From contig JAIPCE010000003.1 of NCBI GenBank assembly GCA_021738345.1, forward strand, positions 1 through 50,584: 50,584 bases of DNA. Direction: 5' to 3'. Below, piece after piece: positions 9,067 through 17,965 of this stretch. Within the stretch, counting starts at the first letter, position 1, and every line of letters begins with the position of its first letter. The stretch comes from Rhodoferax sp. (lineage in GTDB: Bacteria > Pseudomonadota > Gammaproteobacteria > Burkholderiales > Burkholderiaceae_C). A program made the position numbers and the translations under genes. The notes beneath the pieces were generated by a model that saw only the letters and a program-made list of their open reading frames with translations, was not told the DNA's origin and did not search any database.

Positions 9067-11630
9067 GTCAATTTCTCCATAGCTAATACAAATACCAAGC
9101 GTGCGCCACCCGTGGCACTTTCCTCGAATCGTGCGGCACCACCACAACTCTCGGTGATCCGGCGCAGTATCGCCAGTCCGATGCCCGTGCCTGCGCTAGC
9201 ACCTTCGTCACCCGCAGCCAGGCGCTCAAAAACGCGAAATACGCGTTCGCGGTATTGCGGTTCGACGCCGGCGCCGTTGTCACTCACGCTAAAACAGCTG
9301 GTACGGCCCTCGCGCTGGCCTGCTATCACAATCTGCAAGGGGCGTGCACTGCGGCCATGGCACAAGGCGTTGTCCAGCGCCACCTCAAACAGATCGTTGA
9401 GTCGGGGCTGGTCAATCCATGCCGGCGGCAAATTGCCCACGATAATGTCGGCGCCCGTTTGGTCGACGCGGGTTTTCCAGCGCGCCAGCAGTGAATGCAC
9501 CGCATGCTGTGCATCAGACATTTGGACCACCCCGCGTGGCTGGTCTGCGGCCAGGTAGCGCTCGACGTCCCGCAGCAGGTTTTGTTGGCGGCGCGCCTGC
9601 TGCCCGATGAAGGTCAGGGAAAGCTGCGCCTCCGGGTTGTCTATGCGCCCAGCGAGTTGCCGGGTCAGGCGCTCAGCATAGATGGACATGCGCCGAGCCG
9701 GCTCTTGCAAATGGTGGGCCGTGACTTCCGAGAAGCGTTGCAGGTCGGCGTTACTGCGTGCCAGAGCCGTTTCCACGTTCTTACGCTCGGAGATATCCCG
9801 GTTGCTGGCACGTAGCCCCAGCGCCTGCCCCGATTCGTCAAAGACAGGTCGGCACACATGGGAAATCCAGCGCGTCTCACCGCCTTTGGTAACAATGCGG
9901 AAGTCAACCGGTAGCGGAACTCCCAGCGTTGAGAGACGGTGGTTGTGCCCCTCAAAAAGGGGCATGTCATCGGGATGGATGATGTCTGTCAGCAGTTCGG
10001 GATGGGCGTAGAACTGCTCCGCACTGTAGCCGCTGATCTGCTCGCACGAGGGCGATATGTAGCGCAGCGTGCCGTTGGGCAAGATCCAGTATTCCCAATC
10101 AACGGTAAAGTCGGCGACCGTGCGGTAACGCAATTCGCTCTCTTTGAGGGTTTCTTGCAAGCCCTTGCGTTCGCTGATGTCATGCACGATGGAGAACAGC
10201 AGCACCCGGTTATCCATCTCCACCGGAGTCGAATAGACTTCCACGTCGCGTACCAGTCCGTTCGCCAGGCGATGGCAAAAGTTGAAATAATTGCGTTGTT
10301 CCTGCAGGGCGTGCTGCATTTCCAGCGCGATTTGTTCGGGGTCCAAGGTGTTGATCTGTTTGATCGGCATGCCGATCAATTGGTCTTGCGGGAAACCGTA
10401 AAACGTGACCGCCGCCAGATTGGCGTTGATGATGGCGCCTGCTTCTGGATCAATGAGCAGCAAGACCGAGCAATTCTTCTCAAAGAAGTGCCGGAATCGT
10501 CCTTCACTCTGCCGCAATGTTGCTTCGCGCTGGACCAGCGTTTGCAACAATTGATTGAATCCTGTGAGCAGCGCGCCGATCTCGTCGGCACGGGCAACTG
10601 GCAGGGCTTGTGCCAGTTGCCCGGCTTCCAGTTGCTTGGCCAGTGCCCTCGTGCTGGTCTGCAGCGGTGCGAGTTGTCGGCGCAACATCCACCATACCAG
10701 CATGCCGGCGAGCAGAGTCAAGCCGACTGCGCTTTGCAGCACGCGCTCGCGTAGCGCCTGGACTGGCGCAAACGCTTCGGCCGTGGGTATCACGATGCCC
10801 AGGAACCAACCCGCGACAGGTATGCCTTTGGCTGCCGTGAGCTCTTCCACCCCCCGTGCATTGGTCGTCACACCATAGCCCTCAAAACCCTGCACAAAAC
10901 GGTCAAGCATCTGGTTGACACCGGGTGCGGGAAATGGCTGCATGACGCGGCGACTGTCGCTGGCGCTGATGATCAACCGGGCCTGCGGTGCATTCAACAA
11001 ATAACCGCCGGTGTCGCCGTATCGGCGATTGGCAATGGGGTCCAGAAGATTGGGCCGGCTCAGGTCGGTCACCCCGACCAACGCACCAATGACCTGGCCC
11101 TGCAGACCACGAATCGGCACGGCCATTTCAAATTCGGTGCGGCTGAGGGCCTGGGCAAAGTGCGGCAGGCCAATGCTTGGCCGGCCTTCACGCAGCGCGG
11201 CGGCGACATGCGCAAGCTGCGCAATGTTGGGCATGAGCCGCGTGCCGGAGCCAAGTGAATCGGCCAGCACAGCACCATCGGACCGCACGGCAAACGCACC
11301 CGCATTGAATTCTTCCTGAAGGATCAGCCGATCCTGAAGGTAAGCCTGCAGGGCGAGCCGGTCACCCAGCGTCGTCGGAGTGATTCGGGCCGCGACCGCA
11401 CTCAGCACACGCAGGCGTTTGCTCAGGTCATCGTTGATTTCGGCTGCGGCGGCCGACACGGTCGCAAACTGCTGCTCGCCCAATTGGTGCTGCATGTCCT
11501 CGCGCAGGGCGTTACTGCTGTATACCGCAAGCGTCCAGATGCTGCCAATAAAAATGGCCAGGGTGAGCAGGGTCACGCGGACCTTGAGCGATCGACGCCA
11601 ATAGGCCATGGCACTGAAGACGTGCGACAT
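9063..11630 (-). CDS. Membrane sensor histidine kinase with dCache, HAMP and two PAS domains
   Basis: About 855 residues. TM1 (LLTLAIFIGSIWTLAVY) is followed by a periplasmic double-Cache-like sensor, TM2 (AVGLTLLAGMLVWWML), HAMP (about 310-370), and two PAS domains, each closing with DISERK. The dimerisation/phosphoacceptor helix reads VTAHHLQEPARR, with His639 in the phosphoacceptor position and another His where most kinases have Asp. The ATPase domain shows a short N box (ALDNALCHG), DNGAGVEP and GTGIGLAIL. Start assignment is uncertain: ATG 11630 is used, ATG 11609 is possible, and neither has a strong ribosome site. First gene of the kinase-receiver-kinase-cyclase set. The ligand is unknown. 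Confidence 0.85.
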   Translation of the reverse strand: MSHVFSAMAYWRRSLKVRVTLLTLAIFIGSIWTLAVYSSNALREDMQHQLGEQQFATVSAAAAEINDDLSKRLRVLSAVAARITPTTLGDRLALQAYLQDRLILQEEFNAGAFAVRSDGAVLADSLGSGTRLMPNIAQLAHVAAALREGRPSIGLPHFAQALSRTEFEMAVPIRGLQGQVIGALVGVTDLSRPNLLDPIANRRYGDTGGYLLNAPQARLIISASDSRRVMQPFPAPGVNQMLDRFVQGFEGYGVTTNARGVEELTAAKGIPVAGWFLGIVIPTAEAFAPVQALRERVLQSAVGLTLLAGMLVWWMLRRQLAPLQTSTRALAKQLEAGQLAQALPVARADEIGALLTGFNQLLQTLVQREATLRQSEGRFRHFFEKNCSVLLLIDPEAGAIINANLAAVTFYGFPQDQLIGMPIKQINTLDPEQIALEMQHALQEQRNYFNFCHRLANGLVRDVEVYSTPVEMDNRVLLFSIVHDISERKGLQETLKESELRYRTVADFTVDWEYWILPNGTLRYISPSCEQISGYSAEQFYAHPELLTDIIHPDDMPLFEGHNHRLSTLGVPLPVDFRIVTKGGETRWISHVCRPVFDESGQALGLRASNRDISERKNVETALARSNADLQRFSEVTAHHLQEPARRMSIYAERLTRQLAGRIDNPEAQLSLTFIGQQARRQQNLLRDVERYLAADQPRGVVQMSDAQHAVHSLLARWKTRVDQTGADIIVGNLPPAWIDQPRLNDLFEVALDNALCHGRSARPLQIVIAGQREGRTSCFSVSDNGAGVEPQYRERVFRVFERLAAGDEGASAGTGIGLAILRRITESCGGAARFEESATGGARLVFVLAMEKLT

Positions 11631-12099
11631 TCTGACAGTCAATGTGGAAAAAGATGGTATCGGCGGTACATCTGCGGTCAATCAGTTTTCCGGTCCGCTA
11701 GACCGGAAGCCACCCAGGAAAGCGCCTTCGGTGGTGCGATGCGTACCACTGTTTCATGGCAGACGCCGACCCCGGACCATTTCAATCGCGGAGTGGTTGA
11801 AACGTAAGAGCAGTCCGCAGGCGAACCCTGGGTCGTCGCCGCTGTTCGCATCGCTCATGTGTAAAGTGCCGTTTCCAAGGTAATGCCCGATCATGCGGGC
11901 ACATTTCGAGACCTGCAATCGGGCAGTCCTGATGACCCCCCGGGAAATCCCTAGGCTGGCTAGGAAACGCCTTAGGGTCGCGGACAGTAAGACATAAGCG
12001 AAGGGTAACGACGCAATGCGCCCGTCAGTGCCGCCGGCAACGGTACTTTGGCTGTTTCCGCATCCCTCAGCGCAGGGCGGTACCGATGCGAAAGCAGAA
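11631..12099. promoter_or_regulatory. Intergenic region with inverted repeats before the kinase operon
   Basis: 469 bp between the LuxR-type regulator and the downstream kinase, both read leftward, so it should hold the regulator's end and the kinase promoter. Visible structure: TGCCCG-N6-CGGGCA at 11884-11901, CCTAG-N5-CTAGG at 11950-11964 and a nearby CCTTAGGG. These CTAGG-type half-sites could be a LuxR-family operator, but none has a run of T that would make a terminator. No gene seen. Confidence 0.4.
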
Positions 12100-12732
12100 T
12101 CAATGCATGAGGTCGTTTTTCATGGCATAGCGCGCGAGCTCGGCAACGCTGGACATTTGCATTTTTTCCAGCATCTTGGCCTTGTGGGTGCTCACCGTCT
12201 TGTTGCTGATGGACAAACGTTCTGCAATTTCATTGACGGTCATGCCACTGACAAGCAGGTTGAATACCTGCAGTTCACGGTCCGAAAGACTGTTGTGACG
12301 CTTTCCTTTGGCGGCCCTGGTGTCTTCAAAAACCATTTCCTGCGCCAACCCGGGAGCAATAAAGGTCTTGTGGCTCGCGACCGTACGAATTGCTGGAAGC
12401 AGAATGTCCAGATTCGAATCCTTGGTGATGTAACCTGAAGCGCCCGCCTTCAAGGCACGCAAGGCAAGCTTGGGTTCGTTGTGCATGCTCAAAACGAGGA
12501 TGGGCAGTTGGGGCCATTTTTGCTTCACGTGTCGAATCAGCTCTGCACCGCTGATACCCGGCATATCCAGGTCCATCAGCAGAATGTCGGGTGCACCACG
12601 CGGCAATCGTTCCAGTAGTTCACAGCCGTTGGCGACTTCGCCATGGACCGCAAAGTCCTCTATCTGCTCGAAAATCTGTCGCAAACCGCTGCGAACGATC
12701 GCATGGTCATCAGCTATCAGGATTCGAATCAT
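12100..12732 (-). CDS. LuxR/NarL-family response regulator
   Basis: A 210-residue DNA-binding response regulator. The N-terminal receiver has Asp8/Asp9 in ILIADDHAIVR, phosphoacceptor Asp54 in LLMDLDMPGISG and a Lys in YITKDSN. The C-terminal LuxR helix-turn-helix reads LSDRELQVFNLLVSGMTVNEIA then LSISNKTVSTHKAKML. Its ATG overlaps the stop of the phytochrome kinase by 4 bp, and that kinase has a NarL-partner HisKA_3 domain, so the two are an obvious two-component pair. Targets are unknown. The CTAGG dyads just downstream, ahead of the next kinase gene, are a candidate site. Confidence 0.93.
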   Translation of the reverse strand: MIRILIADDHAIVRSGLRQIFEQIEDFAVHGEVANGCELLERLPRGAPDILLMDLDMPGISGAELIRHVKQKWPQLPILVLSMHNEPKLALRALKAGASGYITKDSNLDILLPAIRTVASHKTFIAPGLAQEMVFEDTRAAKGKRHNSLSDRELQVFNLLVSGMTVNEIAERLSISNKTVSTHKAKMLEKMQMSSVAELARYAMKNDLMH

Positions 12733-15700
12733 GTCGCTACCTTCAAAGAATCAGCCTGCAGGGGAACCACCAGTCGTACTCGCGTGCCCTGCCCGGGCGC
12801 ACTGTCGATTTCGACGGAACCTCCCAAAGCGATCGCCCGCTCCTGCATGCCAAGCAGGCCAAAGGACATTTTCTGACGGGCGGCAGACACATCAAAGCCC
12901 GTTCCATCGTCCTGAATTTGCACTTCCAGATAGGAGCTCAGTTTCAGGTCAATGTCGACGCGGGTGGCCCGCGCATGGCGCAGGATGTTGGTAATCGATT
13001 CTTGGACGATGCGAAAGACCACGACGAGGCGTCGCTCATCCAGAATAACGTCCTCGTTCGGCGGATTGAAGACAAATTCCAGCTCGTTCAGCACCGAAAA
13101 CTCGGTGCATAGCGATTCGATGGCAGAAACCAAGCCCAAATCCAGCGCCACCGGTCGCAAGTGGGTCACCACGTCGCGAACCCCCTTGATACCCCGGTCC
13201 AGCAGACTCTTCATGCTGCCAACCAATTGGGATAACCCCGGATCAAGGGAGCAGTAGCGCATCTCCATGAGCAAAAGGCTCATGCGAATTCCGGCCATCA
13301 CCTGTCCGAGTTCGTCATGCACCTCCCGCGCGAGGTTTTTTCTATCGTCCTCGCGCAGCTTTTCGTTTTGCACGACCAGCTCACGCAGGCGCTGCCGCGA
13401 CACCCCAAGTAGCACCTCAGCGCGATGGGCGGCCAACTCTTCCTCCATCCTCTTTCGTTCCGTGATGTCGGTGACGAAGCCATGCCAGGTCACCGAGCCG
13501 TCTTCATCGCCTTGCGGCATGGCATTTCCCAACAACCAGCGCTCGACGCCATCGGCGAACTTCACACGGTACTCGTAGCTCCAAAGGCTCAATTCCCTGG
13601 CTGAACGGTCGATCGAATCAAGAACTCCGTGCCGATCCTCGGGATGAATCAGCGCAAAGAGCCGGCGCGCGTCAGTGCCCACCTCCTGGGCACTGATGCG
13701 ATAGATTTCAGAGATGGCTTCGCTGACATAGGGGAAAGTGGAACTTCCGTCGGGTCTGCGTCGGTACATGTACACCATGCCCGGGACACGGCTGGCAATC
13801 GCCTGCAACCGCTGCAGACTTTCCCGCTGCGCCATTTGTGCCTGTTGGCGTTCGGTAATGTCCGTGAGCATGCCAATGAATTCTTTGCCACCGCTTGTGA
13901 GCGCTGCGGTGTGCAACCCATACCAGCCCAGGCTGCCGTCTTTGCGTCGAAATTGAATTTCGCGGCGCACCGTCTCGCCCTTGTGCAAGCGCAACAAATC
14001 TTCCTGAGCGAACGTATCGTAGGCGGCGTCATCTGGGTAAAGCTGCCGGGTCGGTCGCCCGTCGAGTTCGCCCGCCTCATACGCCAGCATGCGGTTCAGT
14101 GCGTGGTTGGACCACTGAATGGTCCGGTCCGCAACCTTCACGATTCCTACCAGATCACTGCCCAGGATAGCGCGCTGTTCTTCAAGCAGTTGCGCGACGC
14201 GAATTTCTGCTTGCTTGCGCTCGGTAATGTCTTGCACCGTGCCGGCCATGCGCATCGCCTGATCGCTTGCGTCGCGCTCCAGGGTTCCCCTGCAGTGAAT
14301 GTGCCGGACGCTACCATCCGCTCGGACAATTCGGCATTCGACGGTGTAGGGCGCCGCGCCGGCGCGCGCATGTTCGATCGCGGTGCTTACTTTTGAACGA
14401 TCGTCCGGATGAATGGCCCGAAAAAACATGTCGTAGCCTGGCTGAACAGACCCTGGTGCATGGCCAAAAATCCGATACTGCTCGTCAGACCACTGATTTT
14501 CGCCCGTGGCCATGTCCCATTCCCAACTGCCAAGGGCTGCAATTTGCTGTGCGGTCTTCAAATGGGTCTCGCTGCGCGAGCGGTCCAGTTCCGCCTGCTT
14601 GCGCGGTGTGATGTCTTCGTGCGCGACGATGGCTCCGTCGGATACACCTCGAACCGGATAGACGCGCATGCGAAACCACCGTTTTTGGCTGGGAGAGTCG
14701 CAAGGGTAGTCCATCGAGAAAGAGAGTGTCTGCCGCGTCAGCACCGCCTCAATGCCGGCCCAGGCGCTTGCAGCTCCGTCACCACCGGGCTGACCCGCTG
14801 CTGCAACACAGATGTCCCGGTAACTCAGGCCAATCGCAGATTGCGACAGTTGGGGCGCGCCGTTGCTTGCGGCAAAGTGCGCCCAGGCGTCATTCACCGA
14901 GACAATCACGCCGCGTTCATCGAGCACGGAAATATGCTCGGTCATCGAATTGAGAACGGTTTTGGAGAATGCCTCGCTGTTGCGCAAGGCCTCGATCTCG
15001 ACCAACGCGATCAATTCGCCAGCCGATTGCAGCTCCTCTGGCAGCCACTCCTCGGACTTTCCGGTGATTTCCTGCAGATATTGCGCAAACGAGGTGCGCG
15101 GCGTCAGGCGTCCACCGGCATCAGCGAGGTGCGCTTGCGTCGGGTCACCACCCCACGCCAGGGTTTGGCGGCGCTCGCGCCGAAACCAGATCATGGTAGT
15201 CACCGGTTGGCGCCCAACCGTAATGAAGACGGCGCCGGCCACCCCCGCGTCACCGGGGTCGATTCCAAGATCGTTTGCGAGCGCGTGGCTGGCGTAGGGG
15301 TTTGCATTTGGATAGCGCATGAGCCGGCTTTGATTGAGCGCCCGGATACGATCCGGGTCAGGCGTGACCCCCGTGGCCTGAATCGCCGTATCGACCATCA
15401 GCGCGAAACCATCTGAACCCACCACTGCGAGCAGGTCGGCATTGTTGTGTGGACGCATAAGCTCGCCAAATTCAAGCAATCGCACGGCATCGATCAGAGT
15501 ACGGCGACGCAGTGTCAGGGCCTGTGTGTGCGCGCTGAGCTCGCTTTGCAGGCGGGTCTCCAGCAGTGCTGACAGGTCTTGGCACAGCCAGCCCAGTGCA
15601 TCACGCTCGACCGGGCTGCAATACCAGGAGTCCTTTTTTTGCTGGCAGGAGACCAGGCCCCAGAGTTGATCCCTGACCACCAGTGCACATACCAGCGTGG

Positions 15701-16472
15701 CCCGAACGCCCATATTTTTCAGGTACTGGATATGCAGCGGCGAGACGCTCCGCAGGCTGGAGAGCCCCAGGTCAATCGCGCGCGCATCGGCACGCGCCAA
15801 CAAGGTCGAGGGTACGTAGTCCACATCGGTAATGAGTCGCACGCGGCACACCTTGAAGAGTTCGCGCGCCTGCTTCGGTATGTCGCTGGCCGGGAAATGC
15901 AGCCCAAGGTAGGACTCGACCCCTGGCACGATTGCCTCCGCAATGATCTCGCCGTTCCACTGGGTGTCAAAGCGATAGATCATGACTTGGTCAAGACCGG
16001 TCAATTGGGCAATCAGCGTGGCCGCTGCGTTGCACACTTCGGCGCTGGCTTCCAGGCGCCGCAGGCCTTCGAGTCCCGCGCGCATCTGGTACAGGAATTG
16101 GTCGGACACGCTGAAGTCAGCCCGGCCGGGTTCTATGTCGATCAGGCACTGTCCATTGGCAGTGGGCAGGCGTCGTGCAGTGACTGGCTGGCCACCCAAA
16201 GTCAAGGGGAGTAAGGGCTGTGGGGCGTCGCTTGCAGTCGCCGAAAGCAACTTTTTGGCGGCAGGCCCCAGCACACAGGCCAGGTGACGACCCAGCAGTT
16301 CTGCTGCATCCCGTGCGATGACATGTTGGCAGGATTCGCTAGCCGCCTCGATGATGCCACTGACCGCGTCCAGCACCAGCAAGGCACCATGGGGCTGAAC
16401 CGCCCCCGGAAAACGTATAGGCTCGGCTTCGCAAAAGCTGGTATCCAGGAGATCTACGCGAAAGGAGTCCAT
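12729..16472 (-). CDS. bphP: Bacteriophytochrome sensor histidine kinase with four PAS domains
   Basis: A red/far-red light-sensing kinase of about 1247 residues. The N-terminal PAS-GAF-PHY core is recognisable. Cys14, in FCEAEPIRFPGAVQPHG, matches the biliverdin-attaching cysteine. The GAF domain has FPASDIPKQAR and SPLHIQYLKNMGV (His247, equivalent to DrBphP His260). The PHY tongue has the PRTSF motif (PRxSF). At Gln277 in WGLVSCQQ, relatives normally have His (DrBphP His290). Four PAS domains follow (about 505-1020), then HisKA_3 with the phosphoacceptor His in LAREVHDELGQ, and an ATPase domain (DDGTGFD, GLLGMQERA). ATG 16472 puts the Cys at a usual distance; ATG 16577 is possible. No heme oxygenase gene is adjacent, so biliverdin must come from elsewhere. 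The LuxR regulator gene overlaps its end. Confidence 0.88.
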   Translation of the reverse strand: MDSFRVDLLDTSFCEAEPIRFPGAVQPHGALLVLDAVSGIIEAASESCQHVIARDAAELLGRHLACVLGPAAKKLLSATASDAPQPLLPLTLGGQPVTARRLPTANGQCLIDIEPGRADFSVSDQFLYQMRAGLEGLRRLEASAEVCNAAATLIAQLTGLDQVMIYRFDTQWNGEIIAEAIVPGVESYLGLHFPASDIPKQARELFKVCRVRLITDVDYVPSTLLARADARAIDLGLSSLRSVSPLHIQYLKNMGVRATLVCALVVRDQLWGLVSCQQKKDSWYCSPVERDALGWLCQDLSALLETRLQSELSAHTQALTLRRRTLIDAVRLLEFGELMRPHNNADLLAVVGSDGFALMVDTAIQATGVTPDPDRIRALNQSRLMRYPNANPYASHALANDLGIDPGDAGVAGAVFITVGRQPVTTMIWFRRERRQTLAWGGDPTQAHLADAGGRLTPRTSFAQYLQEITGKSEEWLPEELQSAGELIALVEIEALRNSEAFSKTVLNSMTEHISVLDERGVIVSVNDAWAHFAASNGAPQLSQSAIGLSYRDICVAAAGQPGGDGAASAWAGIEAVLTRQTLSFSMDYPCDSPSQKRWFRMRVYPVRGVSDGAIVAHEDITPRKQAELDRSRSETHLKTAQQIAALGSWEWDMATGENQWSDEQYRIFGHAPGSVQPGYDMFFRAIHPDDRSKVSTAIEHARAGAAPYTVECRIVRADGSVRHIHCRGTLERDASDQAMRMAGTVQDITERKQAEIRVAQLLEEQRAILGSDLVGIVKVADRTIQWSNHALNRMLAYEAGELDGRPTRQLYPDDAAYDTFAQEDLLRLHKGETVRREIQFRRKDGSLGWYGLHTAALTSGGKEFIGMLTDITERQQAQMAQRESLQRLQAIASRVPGMVYMYRRRPDGSSTFPYVSEAISEIYRISAQEVGTDARRLFALIHPEDRHGVLDSIDRSARELSLWSYEYRVKFADGVERWLLGNAMPQGDEDGSVTWHGFVTDITERKRMEEELAAHRAEVLLGVSRQRLRELVVQNEKLREDDRKNLAREVHDELGQVMAGIRMSLLLMEMRYCSLDPGLSQLVGSMKSLLDRGIKGVRDVVTHLRPVALDLGLVSAIESLCTEFSVLNELEFVFNPPNEDVILDERRLVVVFRIVQESITNILRHARATRVDIDLKLSSYLEVQIQDDGTGFDVSAARQKMSFGLLGMQERAIALGGSVEIDSAPGQGTRVRLVVPLQADSLKVAT

Positions 16473-16787
16473 ACATTGCCCGCCGTCCGACGAAAATACG
16501 CTACTCGACGACGACTGCGAGCCGGCGGCTGCCCAGAAGTCTGTCGAATTGCTCGGATTGATGGTACTCCAATTCATTGCGCAGGCCCCGGCGCATTGAG
16601 CCCCAGCGCACCACACGCCGCCCCAGGTTCTGGGGCCTTGAACCGAGCACGCCATTGCAGGCGCAGCGTGGCAGCTCATCTAGTTCGCAGGGCTTGGATT
16701 GCTTGCTTCAATGCGGTCAGTTTCGCTTGGAGTGCATGGCATGACTTCCTCGGTCCCATAGAATCCAACCCCTTTGAGGCCACGACC
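16473..16787. other. Divergent intergenic region between bphP and nikR
   Basis: 315 bp between genes read in opposite directions, so promoters for both should lie here. The bphP reading frame stays open into this stretch, as far as about 16679, but the added sequence is Cys/Ala/Ser-rich and unlike a phytochrome. I saw no GTATGA/TCATAC pair here, so nikR autoregulation is not supported by an obvious operator. Confidence 0.45.
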
Positions 16788-17252
16788 ATGGAACGTTTCA
16801 CCATTTCCCTCGACGAATCACTGGCCAGCCAGTTTGACGCGCTGATTGCGGCGCGTGGCTATGGCAACCGGTCCGAGGCGGTGCGCGACATGATTCGCAG
16901 CGCCATCGAGGGCGACCGGCAGCGCGAAAGCCCGAGCGGTCACTGCGTAGCGAACCTGTCCTACGTGTTCAACCACCACGAACGCGAACTGGCTGAGCGC
17001 CTGACGCACTTGCAGCACCAGCACCACGACCTGACGGTGGCCGCCCTGCATTCGCATCTGGACCACGAGAACTGCATGGAATCGGTCATCCTGAAAGGCC
17101 CGACGGTGGAAGTGCGGCGTTTTGCCGACGCCTTGATGGCGCAGCGCGGCGTGCGGCACGGCAAGCTCAACGTCGTTGCACTGCAGCCCGAACCCCCGCA
17201 TACCCACCCCGATAGTGGGCCTGCCCATGTTCACTACCGGCCCGCGATGTGA
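16788..17252 (+). CDS. nikR: Nickel-responsive transcriptional repressor NikR
   Basis: A 154-residue nickel-dependent repressor of nickel uptake genes, active as a tetramer. The N-terminal ribbon-helix-helix (MERFTISLDESLASQFD, then RSEAVRDMIRSAI) precedes a C-terminal ACT-like metal-binding domain. The square-planar nickel ligands of the family are seen as HSHLDHENCME (two His and the Cys) plus the His in the preceding LTHLQHQHHD stretch. The C-terminus is extended and His-rich (HTHPDSGPAHVHY), which may add weak metal binding. It converges on nikO and the two reading frames overlap by 19 bp. A matching operator lies before nikMN, on the far side of the transporter operon. Confidence 0.95.
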   Translation: MERFTISLDESLASQFDALIAARGYGNRSEAVRDMIRSAIEGDRQRESPSGHCVANLSYVFNHHERELAERLTHLQHQHHDLTVAALHSHLDHENCMESVILKGPTVEVRRFADALMAQRGVRHGKLNVVALQPEPPHTHPDSGPAHVHYRPAM

Positions 17253-17965
17253 GGACTCTCCAGACGGCAGCGGGCGAGCAGGCTCGCATCGGAAAATACT
17301 GCAGCAGGAGGGCCATCGGCCTCGATGCGCCCGGCACACAGCACCACCACCCGCGTGCACAGGTCCAGCACCAGGGCAAGGTCGTGTGTGGCGATGATCC
17401 GGGTGTGCTGCAGCCCTGCCAGCAAATCGATCAGCGTGCGGCGTGCGGCAGGATCGAGCCCCTCGCTGGGCTCATCCATGACCAGGACCGAGGGCTCCAT
17501 GGCCAGCACACCCGCAATGGCGACTGCGCGCTTTTCACCGCCCGAGAGGCGGTAAGGTGGTCGCAGAGCCAGGTGCAGCGCCCCCACGCGCTGCAATGCC
17601 GCGCTGACGCGGGCATCGACCTGGTCACGCGGCAGCCCCAGGTTCAGCGGCCCAAACGCCACGTCTTCGGCCACCGTGGGCATGAACAGTTGGTCATTCG
17701 AATCCTGAAACACCAGCCCAACCGTGCGCCGCACCTGCGCCAGCGTGTCTTTGGTAATGGGCTGACCGTCGATCAGCACAGTGCCTGAGCCGGGACGCAG
17801 CACACCGTTGAGATGCAGCAACAGCGTCGACTTGCCTGCGCCATTGCCCCCGACAATGGCCACCGCCTCGCCATGGGCAAGCTGCAGGTTGACGTCGGAC
17901 AGGGCCGGCTGGCCGTCCGGGTAGGCGTAATGCAGCGACTGCAGCGCGACGGCGGGCACGCTCAC
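17234..17965 (-). CDS. nikO: Nickel/cobalt ECF transporter ATP-binding subunit
   Basis: ATPase of the energy-coupling (ECF) nickel transporter, 243 residues, on the cytoplasmic side of the membrane. Walker A is GGNGAGKST, the Q loop is VFQDSNDQLF (the group I ECF ATPase pattern), the signature is LSGGEKRAVAIA, and Walker B is VLVMDEPSEGLD with a downstream switch His in IIATHDL. I chose the GTG at 17965, whose GTGA overlaps the nikQ stop. A longer in-frame version to 18133 would run through nikQ and lacks ABC sequence in its extension. Last gene of nikMN-nikQ-nikO. CbiO (cobalt) has the same architecture; the NikR gene and operator favour nickel. Confidence 0.92.
   Translation of the reverse strand: MSVPAVALQSLHYAYPDGQPALSDVNLQLAHGEAVAIVGGNGAGKSTLLLHLNGVLRPGSGTVLIDGQPITKDTLAQVRRTVGLVFQDSNDQLFMPTVAEDVAFGPLNLGLPRDQVDARVSAALQRVGALHLALRPPYRLSGGEKRAVAIAGVLAMEPSVLVMDEPSEGLDPAARRTLIDLLAGLQHTRIIATHDLALVLDLCTRVVVLCAGRIEADGPPAAVFSDASLLARCRLESPHIAGR

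Noticed and set aside
11787..11836. A tRNA-Ser-like string (GGAGTGGTTGAAA with a later GGCGAACCC)
   Set aside because: No acceptor stem pairing, no anticodon arm of proper length and no GTTCGA T-loop, so the resemblance looks accidental.
16473..16679. Extended N-terminus for the phytochrome (up to 69 more residues)
   Set aside because: The extension is rich in Cys, Ala and Ser and would push the biliverdin Cys far from the usual N-terminal position; ATG 16577 remains only a minor alternative.
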